Shown one piece after another: positions 41,747 through 50,536 of a stretch of 62,674 nucleotides of DNA (positions are counted from its first letter, which is position 1; each line of letters starts with the position of its first letter). A program made the position numbers and the translations under genes. A model generated the notes under the pieces. The model did not search any database, was not told the origin of the DNA, and was given only the letters and a program-made list of their open reading frames with translations. This stretch comes from an uncultured Bacilli bacterium (GTDB lineage Bacteria > Bacillota_I > Bacilli_A > RF39 > UBA660), in contig CARMXJ010000003.1 of the NCBI GenBank assembly GCA_949025205.1, positions 1 to 62,674 on the forward strand, read 5' to 3'.

Positions 41747-43525
41747 GTGTTTGGAAAAATAAAATATATCAGTGAAAATGTAGCATTCATAGAAAATCTA
41801 GGAGGAGATGCAGGAACTACAGATTTAATGAACATTAATGTTATTTTTGAAGCTCCTGACCAAAGAATTCTAGGAGAAGTAACGGAATTTAACAAAGAGG
41901 AAATAAAAATTCGTTTTTTAGGAGAATATGTTGGAGAACACTACATAAATGGTGTAATCAGAAAGCCATTATTATCTTCCCAAGTACGAATTATCAATAA
42001 TAATGAACTTTTAGAATTAGTAGGAACGCCTAGTAATAAATCTTTTGTTTTAGGAAATAGTGCTATATACAAAAATTACCAAGTTTGTCCCAACATCAAT
42101 GCTCTTTTATCCAACCACATTGGCATTTTTGGAAATACAGGAAGCGGTAAATCTTGCGGAGTGGCAAGAATCGTTCAAAACCTATTTTCCAATCCTCATA
42201 TGTTATCTTATAATGCTAATATCTTTGTTTTTGATGCTTATGGAGAATACAAAAATGCTTTTGGAAGTATTAATAAAATTAATCCCAACTACAGTTACAA
42301 ATTTATTACGACAAATCCAATCGATGCCGATGACTTTTTACTAAAAATACCAGTAAATTTACTGAACTTAGACGATTATGCTCTTCTATTACAAGCAACA
42401 AACCACTCTCAACTACCAATTATTGAAAGAACTATAAGACTTGCTAAAATATTTAGCCAAGATACTGAAGAATCTATAAAATACAAAAATCACTTAATTG
42501 CCAAAGCCTTGCTGGCCATTTTATTTAGTAACCAAACAACAGCTAGAAAGAAAAATGAAGTATTTCAAATCATTGAAGTATGCCACACCAACGAATTCAA
42601 TTTTGATAGTACTATTGCAGGCCTTGGATATACCAGAACATTTAGTGAATGCTTTGAAATTGATTCAAACGGTTATTTTGGAGAAAGTGTTTTAATTACA
42701 GATTACATTTTAAAACACATTGAGGATACGTATGAAGAAATGGAAGAACCAACAGAATACAACTATTCATTAGCAGATTTTACAAAAGCTTTAGAATTCA
42801 CAATGATTAGTGAAGGATTCCAAAACAATTCCAATCTATATAACGATGCAATTATCCTAAAAGTACGTTTAAACACCATTTTAAATACCAAAGTAGGAAA
42901 ATATTTTTCAAACGATGGCTATATACCTCTTGATCGATATGTTAGTAGTTTAGTTGTCAAAAATAATAAAAAAGCCCAAATTATTAATATCAACCTAGAA
43001 GATGTCGATGATACCTATGCTAAAGTTATTGTAAAAATTATGTCTCGTTTGTTCTTTGAGTTTTCTAAAAACTTAGAAAAAAGAGCATCGATTCCATTCC
43101 ACATTTTCTTAGAAGAAGCACATAGATATATTCAACATGATAGTGATACTTACTTAATTGGTTATAACATTTTTGATCGTATTGCAAAAGAAGGAAGAAA
43201 ATATGGTGTACTTTTAGGAATTATTAGCCAACGACCAGTAGAACTATCAGATACTGTTATATCCCAAGTATCCAATTTCTTAATATTTAAAATGACACAC
43301 CCGAAGGATATCAAATACATTGAAGAAATGCTTCCAAATATTTCATCAGATGTTATTGAAAAACAAAAAACATTACAACCAGGAAGTTGTGTCGGATTTG
43401 GCTCTGCATTTAAAATCCCTATGATTATGCGCCTAGAATTACCAGATCCACTTCCATATTCCTCAAACTGCGATGTCTCAGCAAGATGGAACGTAAAAAC
43501 AGAAACACAAGAAAGCAATCAATAA
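41747..43525 (+). CDS. HerA-type (DUF87) ATPase
   Basis: 592 aa from GTG 41747 with GAGGTG at 41735-41740. N-terminal HAS-barrel-like domain (about residues 1-100), then Walker A GIFGNTGSGKSCGVARIVQ, a helical insertion, Walker B IPFHIFLEEAHRYIQ and the C-terminal LGIISQRPVELSDTVISQ and QPGSCVGFGSAF stretches typical of HerA/FtsK-related DNA translocases. HerA works with the nuclease NurA in archaea; in bacteria it often pairs with Sir2, DUF4297 or other effectors in phage defence. No NurA or known effector is next to it here; the unknown gene at 43593 is the only close candidate. The membrane protein upstream could also be linked. Confidence 0.87.
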   Translation: MFGKIKYISENVAFIENLGGDAGTTDLMNINVIFEAPDQRILGEVTEFNKEEIKIRFLGEYVGEHYINGVIRKPLLSSQVRIINNNELLELVGTPSNKSFVLGNSAIYKNYQVCPNINALLSNHIGIFGNTGSGKSCGVARIVQNLFSNPHMLSYNANIFVFDAYGEYKNAFGSINKINPNYSYKFITTNPIDADDFLLKIPVNLLNLDDYALLLQATNHSQLPIIERTIRLAKIFSQDTEESIKYKNHLIAKALLAILFSNQTTARKKNEVFQIIEVCHTNEFNFDSTIAGLGYTRTFSECFEIDSNGYFGESVLITDYILKHIEDTYEEMEEPTEYNYSLADFTKALEFTMISEGFQNNSNLYNDAIILKVRLNTILNTKVGKYFSNDGYIPLDRYVSSLVVKNNKKAQIININLEDVDDTYAKVIVKIMSRLFFEFSKNLEKRASIPFHIFLEEAHRYIQHDSDTYLIGYNIFDRIAKEGRKYGVLLGIISQRPVELSDTVISQVSNFLIFKMTHPKDIKYIEEMLPNISSDVIEKQKTLQPGSCVGFGSAFKIPMIMRLELPDPLPYSSNCDVSARWNVKTETQESNQ

Positions 43526-43538
43526 AGATTGTTTTTTC
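43512..43538 (+). terminator. Terminator after the HerA-like gene
   Basis: CAATC (43516-43520) pairs with GATTG (43527-43531), extended by A-T pairs, then a T run. Confidence 0.65.
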
Positions 43539-43592
43539 TTGCAATAAAACGAGAAATCTATTAAAATAGCTGAAGAAAAAGAGGAATACAAA

Positions 43593-44387
43593 ATGATGAA
43601 TTATTATGAAAGAATAGCAGAATTAATTTTTAGAAATGTTAAAAGTTCTCTTAATAAAGACTTTGTTGAAGAACTAATACAAATAATCATAGAAGAAGAA
43701 GCTTTAGAAGAGTATATGACTACTCAAACGAAAGAATTATTATTAGATCCTGGTTGTATTATTTATCAAACAATGTATAAAGAAGATGCGCCATACGTCG
43801 AAGCGGTGCCAAAATCAAATTATTCCCAAGAATATTATGATTACCTTTATGCAACGCGTTTAACATTAACAGAATTAGAAAAAAGAAGATTAAGAAAAGA
43901 GTTAGAAGAAGGGACAACAGAGAATTTACAAAACTACATTTTAAATGAATATCTTACTCAATGTAAAAAATTAGATGCAATGAAAATATATCAAAAAAAT
44001 ATACGTATGGGTCAACCTGGTAATCCTGAAGAACGATATGCAGATATTTTTACATATGATATTTTACTGAAAGTTTCAGAGTTATTACAAGAAGAAGAAA
44101 TTTATAATATACATAGGTTAGAATTATGCGATGTATTAATTAGAACCTATAGAGCACTACTAGATGGACTTTATATGGGAGGAACTGGAGCAAAGACTTC
44201 TCCAACATTATGTTACCTTAAACAATTAGGTTGCGAAGAAAGAGTGTTAAAAGAAATACAACAAAAAAGTCAAGATTTAGAAGATATTGAAAAATTAAAA
44301 TTGGGATTAGAAATAAGTAAATCTACAGGTGATAAAATTTGTTCAGAACAAGGCAGATTAAAAAGGGCACTTCATATCAATAAATAA
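43593..44387 (+). CDS. Hypothetical protein, 264 aa
   Basis: No family recognised. Soluble, helical, Glu-rich. Notable segments are RMGQPGNPEERYADIFTYD and LDGLYMGGTGAKTSPTLCYL; the latter has a small glycine-rich loop that is not a P-loop. AAAGAGGAA precedes ATG 43593. It follows the HerA-like gene by 67 bases but a terminator lies between, so it probably has its own promoter. No nuclease motif could be seen. Confidence 0.6.
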   Translation: MMNYYERIAELIFRNVKSSLNKDFVEELIQIIIEEEALEEYMTTQTKELLLDPGCIIYQTMYKEDAPYVEAVPKSNYSQEYYDYLYATRLTLTELEKRRLRKELEEGTTENLQNYILNEYLTQCKKLDAMKIYQKNIRMGQPGNPEERYADIFTYDILLKVSELLQEEEIYNIHRLELCDVLIRTYRALLDGLYMGGTGAKTSPTLCYLKQLGCEERVLKEIQQKSQDLEDIEKLKLGLEISKSTGDKICSEQGRLKRALHINK

Positions 44388-44416
44388 TTGCTATTCAAAA
44401 AATTGTATGCTACAAT
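44388..44416 (+). promoter_or_regulatory. Promoter of 6S RNA
   Basis: TTGCTA (44388-44393), 17-base spacer, TACAAT (44411-44416) with TG one base ahead of it. Confidence 0.6.
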
Positions 44417-44422
44417 GAAATT

Positions 44423-44600
44423 ACCTAAAGGATATAGTTTGTTTTATATAAAACCGACTATGGATATGCTTGGGAATCTAATTGAAGTGTGGTGTAGAAT
44501 GCTAACCCATTAAGTGCTGTTAGAATCCTAAAACATTTCATGTGATGCCCACCTCGCGAGAGCGGGTTTTTATCCAAACAGACTTTCCTTTGGGTTTTTA
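44423..44600 (+). ncRNA. ssrS: 6S RNA
   Basis: About 178 bases, no coding sequence. ACCTAAAGGA at the predicted 5' end (44423-44432) pairs over ten bases (one G-T) with TCCTTTGGGT (44586-44595), directly followed by T residues, so the closing stem of the RNA doubles as its terminator. Next inside, AGTTTG pairs with CAAAC, and a large internal loop and an upper arm follow, the architecture of 6S RNA, which binds the housekeeping RNA polymerase. Position supports the call: in B. subtilis the 6S-1 gene lies between aspS and yrvM (tcdA), and here it precedes tcdA and rarA. I did not compute the fold. Confidence 0.75.
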
Positions 44601-44615
44601 TTTTGAGGTGAATTT

Positions 44616-45302
44616 ATGTTTGACAGAACACTAAAAATAATAGAGGAAAAACTTTTTAAGGCAATTCAATTCAAAAAAATTCTTTTAGTAGGAATTGGGG
44701 GAGTAGGGGGATATGCCCTAGAAAATTTAGTACGTTTAGGATTTTTAGATATCACAATAGTAGATAACGATACGATTGAAACAAGCAATTTAAATAGACA
44801 AATCATTGCTACAACCAAATCGATAGGAAATCTAAAAACAGAAGAAGCAAAAAAAAGAGCACTGGATATAAATCCAAATGCCAATATCAAAACTTATTCT
44901 TTATTTGTAACAGAAGAAAATATAAAAACTATTTTTAATACCACATATGACTATATCATTGATGCTTGTGATACAATAACTACCAAATATTTGCTTATAA
45001 AAGAGTCTTTAAAACAAAATTGCAAAATCATTACTTGTTTAGGGACAGGGAACCGACTAAATCCAGGAGAAATTACCATTACCACTTTAAAGAATACTTA
45101 TAATGACCCTCTAGCCAAAGCCATGCGCAATATTTTAAAAAAGAACAATATTCCACTAAATGTCCCCGTAATATGGAGTAGAGAACTTCCTATAAAAAAG
45201 AAAAGTAGGGAACCAGGTTCCATCTCCTTAGTTCCTGCATCAGCAGGTCTTCAAGCCGTATACTTTATTTTAGAAGATATAAAAAAGGAAATAAATGATT
45301 AG
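44616..45302 (+). CDS. tcdA: tRNA threonylcarbamoyladenosine dehydratase (TcdA/YrvM)
   Basis: 228 aa, E1-like enzyme that cyclises t6A37 in tRNA to ct6A. ATP-binding GIGGVGGYALENLVRLG, DNDTIETSNLNRQI, IDACDTITTKYLL and the conserved REPGSISLVPASAGLQA near the end are all present; the catalytic Cys in the ITCLGTGN region is kept. GAGGTG precedes ATG 44616. Downstream of 6S RNA as in Bacillus. It overlaps the convergent gpsA by 4 bases. Confidence 0.92.
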   Translation: MFDRTLKIIEEKLFKAIQFKKILLVGIGGVGGYALENLVRLGFLDITIVDNDTIETSNLNRQIIATTKSIGNLKTEEAKKRALDINPNANIKTYSLFVTEENIKTIFNTTYDYIIDACDTITTKYLLIKESLKQNCKIITCLGTGNRLNPGEITITTLKNTYNDPLAKAMRNILKKNNIPLNVPVIWSRELPIKKKSREPGSISLVPASAGLQAVYFILEDIKKEIND

Positions 45303-46279
45303 TTTCCTTTTTTTGTAACAACTTCTATTAATGATTTAGGTTTTTCCTGTTCTAAAACGATTTTAGAAATTGTCTTTAAAATGGGGACTTTGATATGTTT
45401 TTTCTCTAAAATAGGAAGCAAAGCCTTTAAGGTATGAACTCCTTCTACAGTATTATTTTTTAAATATTTCTCCTTATTTTGTTGATTAGAACCTCTGCCT
45501 ACCATTTCTCCAAATGTGTAATTTCTACTCTTACTAGAAGAACAAGTCAATACCAAATCTCCAAAGCCAGATAAACTATGAAGTGTCGTAAGTGTAGAAT
45601 TAAAATGAAATAAGATGGTCTCTAGTTCTTTATAAACGGCAGTAAGATAGAAAAAATGTGTACTTTCTTTATATCCAAGTCCACTCACAATTCCAGAACC
45701 TATAGCATAAATATTTTTCACACATCCACATAATGCAGTTCCAACTAAATCATGACTTGGTTCTACAAATACAGAAGTCCCTTGAAATGCTTCTAGGGTA
45801 GCTTTAATACACTTTTTATTTTTACTAGCTACATTAAGTCCTACTGGTTCTAAATTAGCAACATCTAAAGCGAAAGTAGGACCTCCCAATATAGATATAG
45901 GATTTTTTAAACTTTTTTTTGCTATTTCATGAACAAACAAATGACTATCTTCTGCTATTCCTTTGGTCCCAATCGTAACCGGAATATCACTAGAAAGAAG
46001 AGAAGAAATTTCTTTGCATACGCTTTCTAGATACAAAACACTGGTTACAAGGAGTACAAGCTTAGCATCCTTTAAAGCTTCTTCATAAGAATTAGTAATT
46101 TTTATACTTTTAGGAAACATTTTATCTTGAAAAAGAGTAGGTATCTTTGCTGTTTTTTTATATTCCTTTACAAGTTCTGCATTCTCACTCCACATAACAA
46201 TTTCATTCTTTTGATTACTAGCTAAAGCAAGAGCTAAAGAAGCACCAAAAACACCCGTTCCTATAATTCCTATTTTCAT
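45299..46279 (-). CDS. gpsA: Glycerol-3-phosphate dehydrogenase [NAD(P)+]
   Basis: 326 aa. It makes sn-glycerol-3-phosphate for phospholipid. Rossmann motif GIIGTGVFGASLA at the N terminus, VTIGTKGI, GGPTFALDVA, the catalytic Lys in GCVKNIYAIGSGI and SGFGDLVLTCSS are all seen. It is encoded two bases after rarA on the same strand and ends inside the end of tcdA. GAAAGGTGGAAA before the start. Confidence 0.95.
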   Translation of the reverse strand: MKIGIIGTGVFGASLALALASNQKNEIVMWSENAELVKEYKKTAKIPTLFQDKMFPKSIKITNSYEEALKDAKLVLLVTSVLYLESVCKEISSLLSSDIPVTIGTKGIAEDSHLFVHEIAKKSLKNPISILGGPTFALDVANLEPVGLNVASKNKKCIKATLEAFQGTSVFVEPSHDLVGTALCGCVKNIYAIGSGIVSGLGYKESTHFFYLTAVYKELETILFHFNSTLTTLHSLSGFGDLVLTCSSSKSRNYTFGEMVGRGSNQQNKEKYLKNNTVEGVHTLKALLPILEKKHIKVPILKTISKIVLEQEKPKSLIEVVTKKGN

Positions 46280-46281
46280 AT

Positions 46282-47484
46282 TTAGTTTCCACCTTTCATT
46301 TCGTTATATAACTTATTAATATTTGCTTCATATTTATTTATTTTCGCTTGGTAATAGCGTTTTCCTTTTAAATTTTCAGGCATATATTCCTGGTAAACCC
46401 AATCATTCTTATAATCGTGCGGATATTTGTAGGTTGTACTACTTGTTTTAATGTGGTTAGGAACATTTCCCGTGTTTCCACTTCTGATATCATTTATCGC
46501 TGCATGAATGGCAAGATAAGCACTATTACTCTTTGGAGACAAAGCCATTTCGGTAACGACAACGCCAAGAGGAATAACGGCCTCAGGTAAGCCAATAAGT
46601 TCTGATGCGTGAATCGCAGCCATCACTTTAGGGCCAATAGAAGGATTGGCAAGGCCAATATCTTCATAAGCAATCACACTCATTCTTCTATAAATACTAT
46701 CTAAATCGCCTGCTTCTAAAAGTCTACCTAAATAATGAAGAGCAGCATCCACATCACTCCCGCGAATCGATTTTTGAAATGCCGATAACACATCATAATG
46801 TCCATCTTCATTTTTATCATGAAAGAATACTGGTTTACTATTAATCTCTTTTACTAAATTGGTACTTACAATTTTATCATCGTCAGTAGAAGAGTAACTA
46901 ACTTCTAATAAATTAAGAGCACTCCTAAAATCTCCTGAAGATAAAGTAGCAATATATTCAAGTGCTTCCTCATCAATTGAAATCCCTTCTAGTCTCTCAC
47001 ATGCTTTCTTAAGCCCAATCATAATATCTTCTTTGGAAAGCTCATGAAGTTCAAAAATTTGCACCCGACTACGAATAGCAGGATTGATTTTGTGATAGGG
47101 ATTAGAGGTAGTAAGGCCAATTAAAATAATTAAACCACTTTCAATATAGGGAAGAAGCAAATCTTGTTTATCTTTATTCATACGATGGATTTCATCAATA
47201 ATAACAATCATTTCGCCATGCATCTTTGCTTCTTCAATCACAATATCAAAATCCTTTTTATTATTAATGGTTGCATTTAAAAAACGATGTTGTACGCCAA
47301 GTTCTTTTACAATCGCATTGGCAATCGAAGTCTTTCCAATACCCGGTTTTCCATACAATATAAAAGAAAAAATTTTCTTATTCTTAACCATATTCGATAG
47401 AATCTTGCCATTTCCAACCAAATGACTTTGGCCAATAACATCTCTAAGTTTCTCTGGTCTTAACGTATTTGAAAGTAATTCCAT
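46282..47484 (-). CDS. rarA: Replication-associated recombination protein RarA
   Basis: 400 aa, AAA+ ATPase of the RarA/MgsA/WRNIP1 family acting at stalled replication forks. N-terminal LRPEKLRDVIGQSHLVG, Walker A GKPGIGKTSIANA, Walker B VIIDEIHRM, sensor 1 IGLTTSNP, arginine finger region AIRSRVQIF and the C-terminal tetramerisation domain (SAYLAIHAA, GNVPNHIK, YKYPHDY). Same neighbourhood as B. subtilis yrvN next to yrvM, though here the strand is inverted and gpsA follows. Confidence 0.95.
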   Translation of the reverse strand: MELLSNTLRPEKLRDVIGQSHLVGNGKILSNMVKNKKIFSFILYGKPGIGKTSIANAIVKELGVQHRFLNATINNKKDFDIVIEEAKMHGEMIVIIDEIHRMNKDKQDLLLPYIESGLIILIGLTTSNPYHKINPAIRSRVQIFELHELSKEDIMIGLKKACERLEGISIDEEALEYIATLSSGDFRSALNLLEVSYSSTDDDKIVSTNLVKEINSKPVFFHDKNEDGHYDVLSAFQKSIRGSDVDAALHYLGRLLEAGDLDSIYRRMSVIAYEDIGLANPSIGPKVMAAIHASELIGLPEAVIPLGVVVTEMALSPKSNSAYLAIHAAINDIRSGNTGNVPNHIKTSSTTYKYPHDYKNDWVYQEYMPENLKGKRYYQAKINKYEANINKLYNEMKGGN

Positions 47485-47544
47485 GTAACCACCAAGGGTA
47501 TTATATCATCAAAAAAGAGTCAGAACAACTGACTACTAAAGAAT

Positions 47545-48372
47545 TTAAGAAGATATATTATCCTTAATCTTCCATTTTCTAGAACGTTTTAAAATATCCA
47601 TATACATCTCATATTCTTCTTTATTTATGGGAAATCCATATAACAATCTATTTGATAAAGAAAAATTTTCTCTATATTGTAGACTCATTGTATCAAAGTC
47701 TTCCTTATTATACCAAACAAATATAGGAAGATATTTTTCTACACCTATTAAGTGAAAATATTCTAATGTAGGAGAAATGATAGTATCATTAACTCGCTCA
47801 TAACTTAAAATAATACTTTCTAATAATTCGACTTTAAAAAAATCTATTAAATTTGGTGCAAAAGTAGCTATGTATGAAAGAAGGGATAACATTTCCATAT
47901 TTGCACAAATTCTTGTATATCTTTCATCAAAATCTAAATTATAGAATGTATAATATTGTCCTAAAGTGGCTTCATGGGTTAAATTTAACAAGTCAGCCTC
48001 TATACTTGTTTCAAATAATCTTTTCTTTAAATTATGACCATGTTCAATCTCATGCACAAGTGTCCTACATACAAGATAATTAGGAAAAAATAACCTTTCT
48101 TCATAGGAAAATAAATTTAAATATAAAGCATAAGTTTCTAACATTTTTTCTATACCACTCAAAGAAACAGTTATCATTCTTCTAGAACTATCATAGAATG
48201 CGGTGGCATAACTATCATCGTTTTGCGGAACTGTTTCAAATTTTATATCTTTAACATATTCTCCTAAATTTTTCAAATTAGTTTCCATACGAACAATATT
48301 AATAATAAACTCTTTATCTGCCAATCTACCTCTTTTAGAATACTCTAAAAGTAATTTTAACAATTCTAGCAT
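47545..48372 (-). CDS. HEXXH protein, possible cytoplasmic zinc metallopeptidase
   Basis: 275 aa. The only recognisable motif is LVHEIEHGHN at residues 105-114: H107-E-x-x-H111, the zinc-binding core of many metallopeptidases, followed by a further acid-rich helix (EADLLNLTHEAT and CANMEMLSLLS) that may hold the third ligand. No signal peptide. Family unknown to me. The start at 48372 is preceded by AAGGAGCG. Divergent from the Xer gene, with about 110 bases between. Confidence 0.6.
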   Translation of the reverse strand: MLELLKLLLEYSKRGRLADKEFIINIVRMETNLKNLGEYVKDIKFETVPQNDDSYATAFYDSSRRMITVSLSGIEKMLETYALYLNLFSYEERLFFPNYLVCRTLVHEIEHGHNLKKRLFETSIEADLLNLTHEATLGQYYTFYNLDFDERYTRICANMEMLSLLSYIATFAPNLIDFFKVELLESIILSYERVNDTIISPTLEYFHLIGVEKYLPIFVWYNKEDFDTMSLQYRENFSLSNRLLYGFPINKEEYEMYMDILKRSRKWKIKDNISS

Positions 48373-48430
48373 ACAAACACGCTCCTTAAAATTGAAAACT
48401 ATTTTAGCAAAAATTTGAAAATAGTCAAAT

Positions 48431-48459
48431 TTGACACAGTCAAAAAAAATCCTTATACT
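48431..48459 (+). promoter_or_regulatory. Consensus-like promoter of the Xer gene
   Basis: TTGACA (48431-48436), 17-base spacer, TATACT (48454-48459), 25 bases before ATG 48484. Confidence 0.75.
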
Positions 48460-48483
48460 TTAATTAGAAAGGATAGTGAATGT

Positions 48484-49377
48484 ATGACAAATCAAGAATA
48501 CTATGAAAAATACCTAGATTATTTAAGGTTTGAGCGAAAACTATCCAAAAATACCATAGCATCCTACCAAGACAATCTAAATCGTTTTGAAGAATTTATA
48601 AAACCAAAAAATATTAAAGAACTAAAAAGAAAAGATATAGAAGCTTACCTGAAATTTAATGACAATATGGCAGAAAAAAGTAGGGCACATTATTTAACAG
48701 TTGTCAAAAACTTCTATAATTTTTTAGTTGGAGAAAACTTAATCAATTCTAATCCTTGTGAGACAATAAAATCACCAAAAATTTCAAAAAAACTGCCAAA
48801 CTTTCTAACAGAAGAAGAAATTAATAAACTTTTAAATTTACATTTAGAAACGCCGCTAGACTACCGAAATAAAGCCATGCTAGAACTATTATATGCAACT
48901 GGTATTCGTGTAAGTGAACTTATTAGTTTAAAATTAAGCAATATTAGCTTAGAAGAAGATTTAATAAGAGTAGTAGGAAAGGGGAGTAAAGAACGATTAA
49001 GCCCCATTAGTTCTATAGCAGAAAAATATGTAAGAATATACATAGAAGAATACCGAAATACACTTTTAAAGAACAAAGATAGTGAATACGTTTTTATAAA
49101 TACCTTTGGTGATCCTATCTCTCGTCAAGGATTTTTTAAAAATTTAAAAAGAATCGCAAAAGAGCAGGGAATAGAAAAAGAAATAAGTCCCCATACACTC
49201 AGACACTCTTATGCAACCCACTTACTTTCTAATGGGGCAGACTTACGTATTATCCAAGAATTACTCGGACATAGCGATATTTCAACAACAGAAATCTATA
49301 CCCATTTAGTAAATGAAAAATTAAAAAACGATTATAATAATCACCCTAGAGCAAAAAAAGAAGGAAATCCAAATTAA
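48484..49377 (+). CDS. Tyrosine recombinase XerC/XerD type
   Basis: 297 aa from ATG 48484 (AAGGATAGTGA before it; the open frame upstream crosses the promoter). N-terminal SAM-like core-binding domain (DYLRFERKLSKNTIASY) and catalytic domain with the full set: Arg in ATGIRVSELISL, Lys in GKGSKERLSP, HTLRHSYATHLL, GHSDIS and the nucleophile Tyr in TEIYTH. Size and sequence fit the housekeeping Xer recombinases that resolve chromosome dimers; XerD is the nearer match by wording, but C and D are not safely separable by eye. Confidence 0.9.
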   Translation: MTNQEYYEKYLDYLRFERKLSKNTIASYQDNLNRFEEFIKPKNIKELKRKDIEAYLKFNDNMAEKSRAHYLTVVKNFYNFLVGENLINSNPCETIKSPKISKKLPNFLTEEEINKLLNLHLETPLDYRNKAMLELLYATGIRVSELISLKLSNISLEEDLIRVVGKGSKERLSPISSIAEKYVRIYIEEYRNTLLKNKDSEYVFINTFGDPISRQGFFKNLKRIAKEQGIEKEISPHTLRHSYATHLLSNGADLRIIQELLGHSDISTTEIYTHLVNEKLKNDYNNHPRAKKEGNPN

Positions 49378-50096
49378 TTTCCTTTTTTAAGTTTCCTGAA
49401 TCTACTTAAAATCATACCGTTTTGCTTTGATACTTCTGGTTCTTGTTGTTCGATTACTTTCTCTTGTAACAATTGATTTAAAATAACTTTCTGTAACTCT
49501 AATTCCTCTTTATAAGATACTGTTTGAATAGCAGTAGAAACATTTTGCATATTATCTTTTGTTTTTTCCTCTAACAATTTTTGGCATTGTAATTTATTCT
49601 TTGCTAAAACTTGTTCTAGACCAGAGATTTCTAAATTTAAATTTTGAATACTTTTTTCCAATTCTTGTTTTTCTCTTTTCTTTTTTCTATATTGAAAAGG
49701 CCAAAAAGCTCCAGAAGAAGCAACAATATCAAAACATCCGCAAAAAATAGTGGCCGCAAAAAATATAAGCCATGCATACGCAAATCCGACTTTTATAATA
49801 TAAACTAGGGTCGCTATAAGAGGGATACCTGGCATAAAAAATAGAAGGAAAATCCAAGAAAATATGTCTTCTTTTTTGGCATTTGGCATCTCTTGAATTA
49901 TCTCATTTAAATCTTGCATTTTAGATTTTTGTTTTTCTTTCTTTTTATCTAAACTTTCTTGTTGTTTTTCATTAACATTTTCAAGTTTTAAAATATCTCC
50001 CATATTGTCTTGATATTCTCTTGTTTGCATAATTCCTTGTTCATCGGAAACTAAAAAACTTTCCTCTTCGCGATTGAATTTAAAATTAACGTTCAA
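49374..50096 (-). CDS. Membrane protein with flanking coiled coils, unknown
   Basis: 240 aa. Coiled coil at about residues 35-75 (KLENVNEKQQESLDKKKEKQ), two membrane helices (about 78-100 and 104-127), and a second long coiled coil (about 135-210). No family recognised. The start at 50096 has GAGGTGA upstream. It overlaps the convergent xer gene by 4 bases. Confidence 0.6.
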   Translation of the reverse strand: MNVNFKFNREEESFLVSDEQGIMQTREYQDNMGDILKLENVNEKQQESLDKKKEKQKSKMQDLNEIIQEMPNAKKEDIFSWIFLLFFMPGIPLIATLVYIIKVGFAYAWLIFFAATIFCGCFDIVASSGAFWPFQYRKKKREKQELEKSIQNLNLEISGLEQVLAKNKLQCQKLLEEKTKDNMQNVSTAIQTVSYKEELELQKVILNQLLQEKVIEQQEPEVSKQNGMILSRFRKLKKGN

Positions 50097-50156
50097 AAAT
50101 AATCACCTCAACGGGACATATTATATAATGCAAATAAATTATAGTCAAACAAAAAG

Positions 50157-50182
50157 CCTAGTTTTTTCACTAGACTTTTTTT
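50157..50182. terminator. Bidirectional terminator-like hairpin
   Basis: GCCTAGTTTTTTCACTAGAC forms a CTAGT/ACTAG stem and is flanked by T runs suitable for transcription in both directions. It lies 3' of the small gene at 50236-50370. Confidence 0.5.
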
Positions 50183-50235
50183 GCTGCATCAATAAAACAT
50201 ACAGCCCATAAAAGATTAACTTTATAATCGTTTAA

Positions 50236-50370
50236 TTAACGACTTTGTTCGTTTCTACTAGATTTTCTATTATTATTTCTAGAATTTTCTTGTTTTTGGT
50301 TATTTTGTTTATTGTTTCTAGAATTAGTATTAGAATTTCTACTATTACGAGAATTATTATTTTTTTCCAT
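50236..50370 (-). CDS. Tiny Asn/Ser/Arg-rich protein, 44 aa
   Basis: Starts MEKNNNSRNSRNSNTNSRNN and ends RKSSRNEQSR. Of 44 residues 16 are Asn, 8 Ser, 7 Arg, 4 Lys and 4 Gln; only 3 are acidic and none is hydrophobic except the start Met. GGGAGGT lies 11 bases before the ATG at 50370 and a terminator hairpin follows, both of which argue that it is a real gene. The protein must be disordered and strongly basic, so nucleic acid or wall polymer binding is possible. It does not look like known small spore proteins. Confidence 0.6.
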   Translation of the reverse strand: MEKNNNSRNSRNSNTNSRNNKQNNQKQENSRNNNRKSSRNEQSR

Positions 50371-50470
50371 AATCTCTTTTACCTCCCACTAGTAGTATGG
50401 TCTTTTTAGAACACTTAATTCAAAAATAAAAAATTATCTCTTGGAAATAATTGGTTTTAGTAAAAAAAGA

Positions 50471-50505
50471 TTGACAACCACAGCCTAAATATGCTAATTT
50501 ATAAT
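50471..50505 (+). promoter_or_regulatory. Promoter region of the transglycosylase-like gene
   Basis: TTGACA at 50471-50476 with TG-C-TAATTT at 50492-50500 (18-base spacer); TATAAT at 50500-50505 is 23 bases from it and less well placed. Confidence 0.45.
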
Positions 50506-50536
50506 GGTTGTGTCCTAAAAAAGAAAGGAGTCTATT

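Noticed and set aside
44423..44600. SRP RNA, tmRNA or a riboswitch of tcdA
   Set aside because: No SRP GGAA-tetraloop domain, no tmRNA tRNA-like ends, and the closing stem with T run ends the transcript before tcdA; position and end pairing fit 6S RNA better.
50236..50370. Small acid-soluble spore protein
   Set aside because: Composition is Asn/Arg-rich without the germination-protease site or the Gln-Ala-rich repeats of gamma-type SASP.
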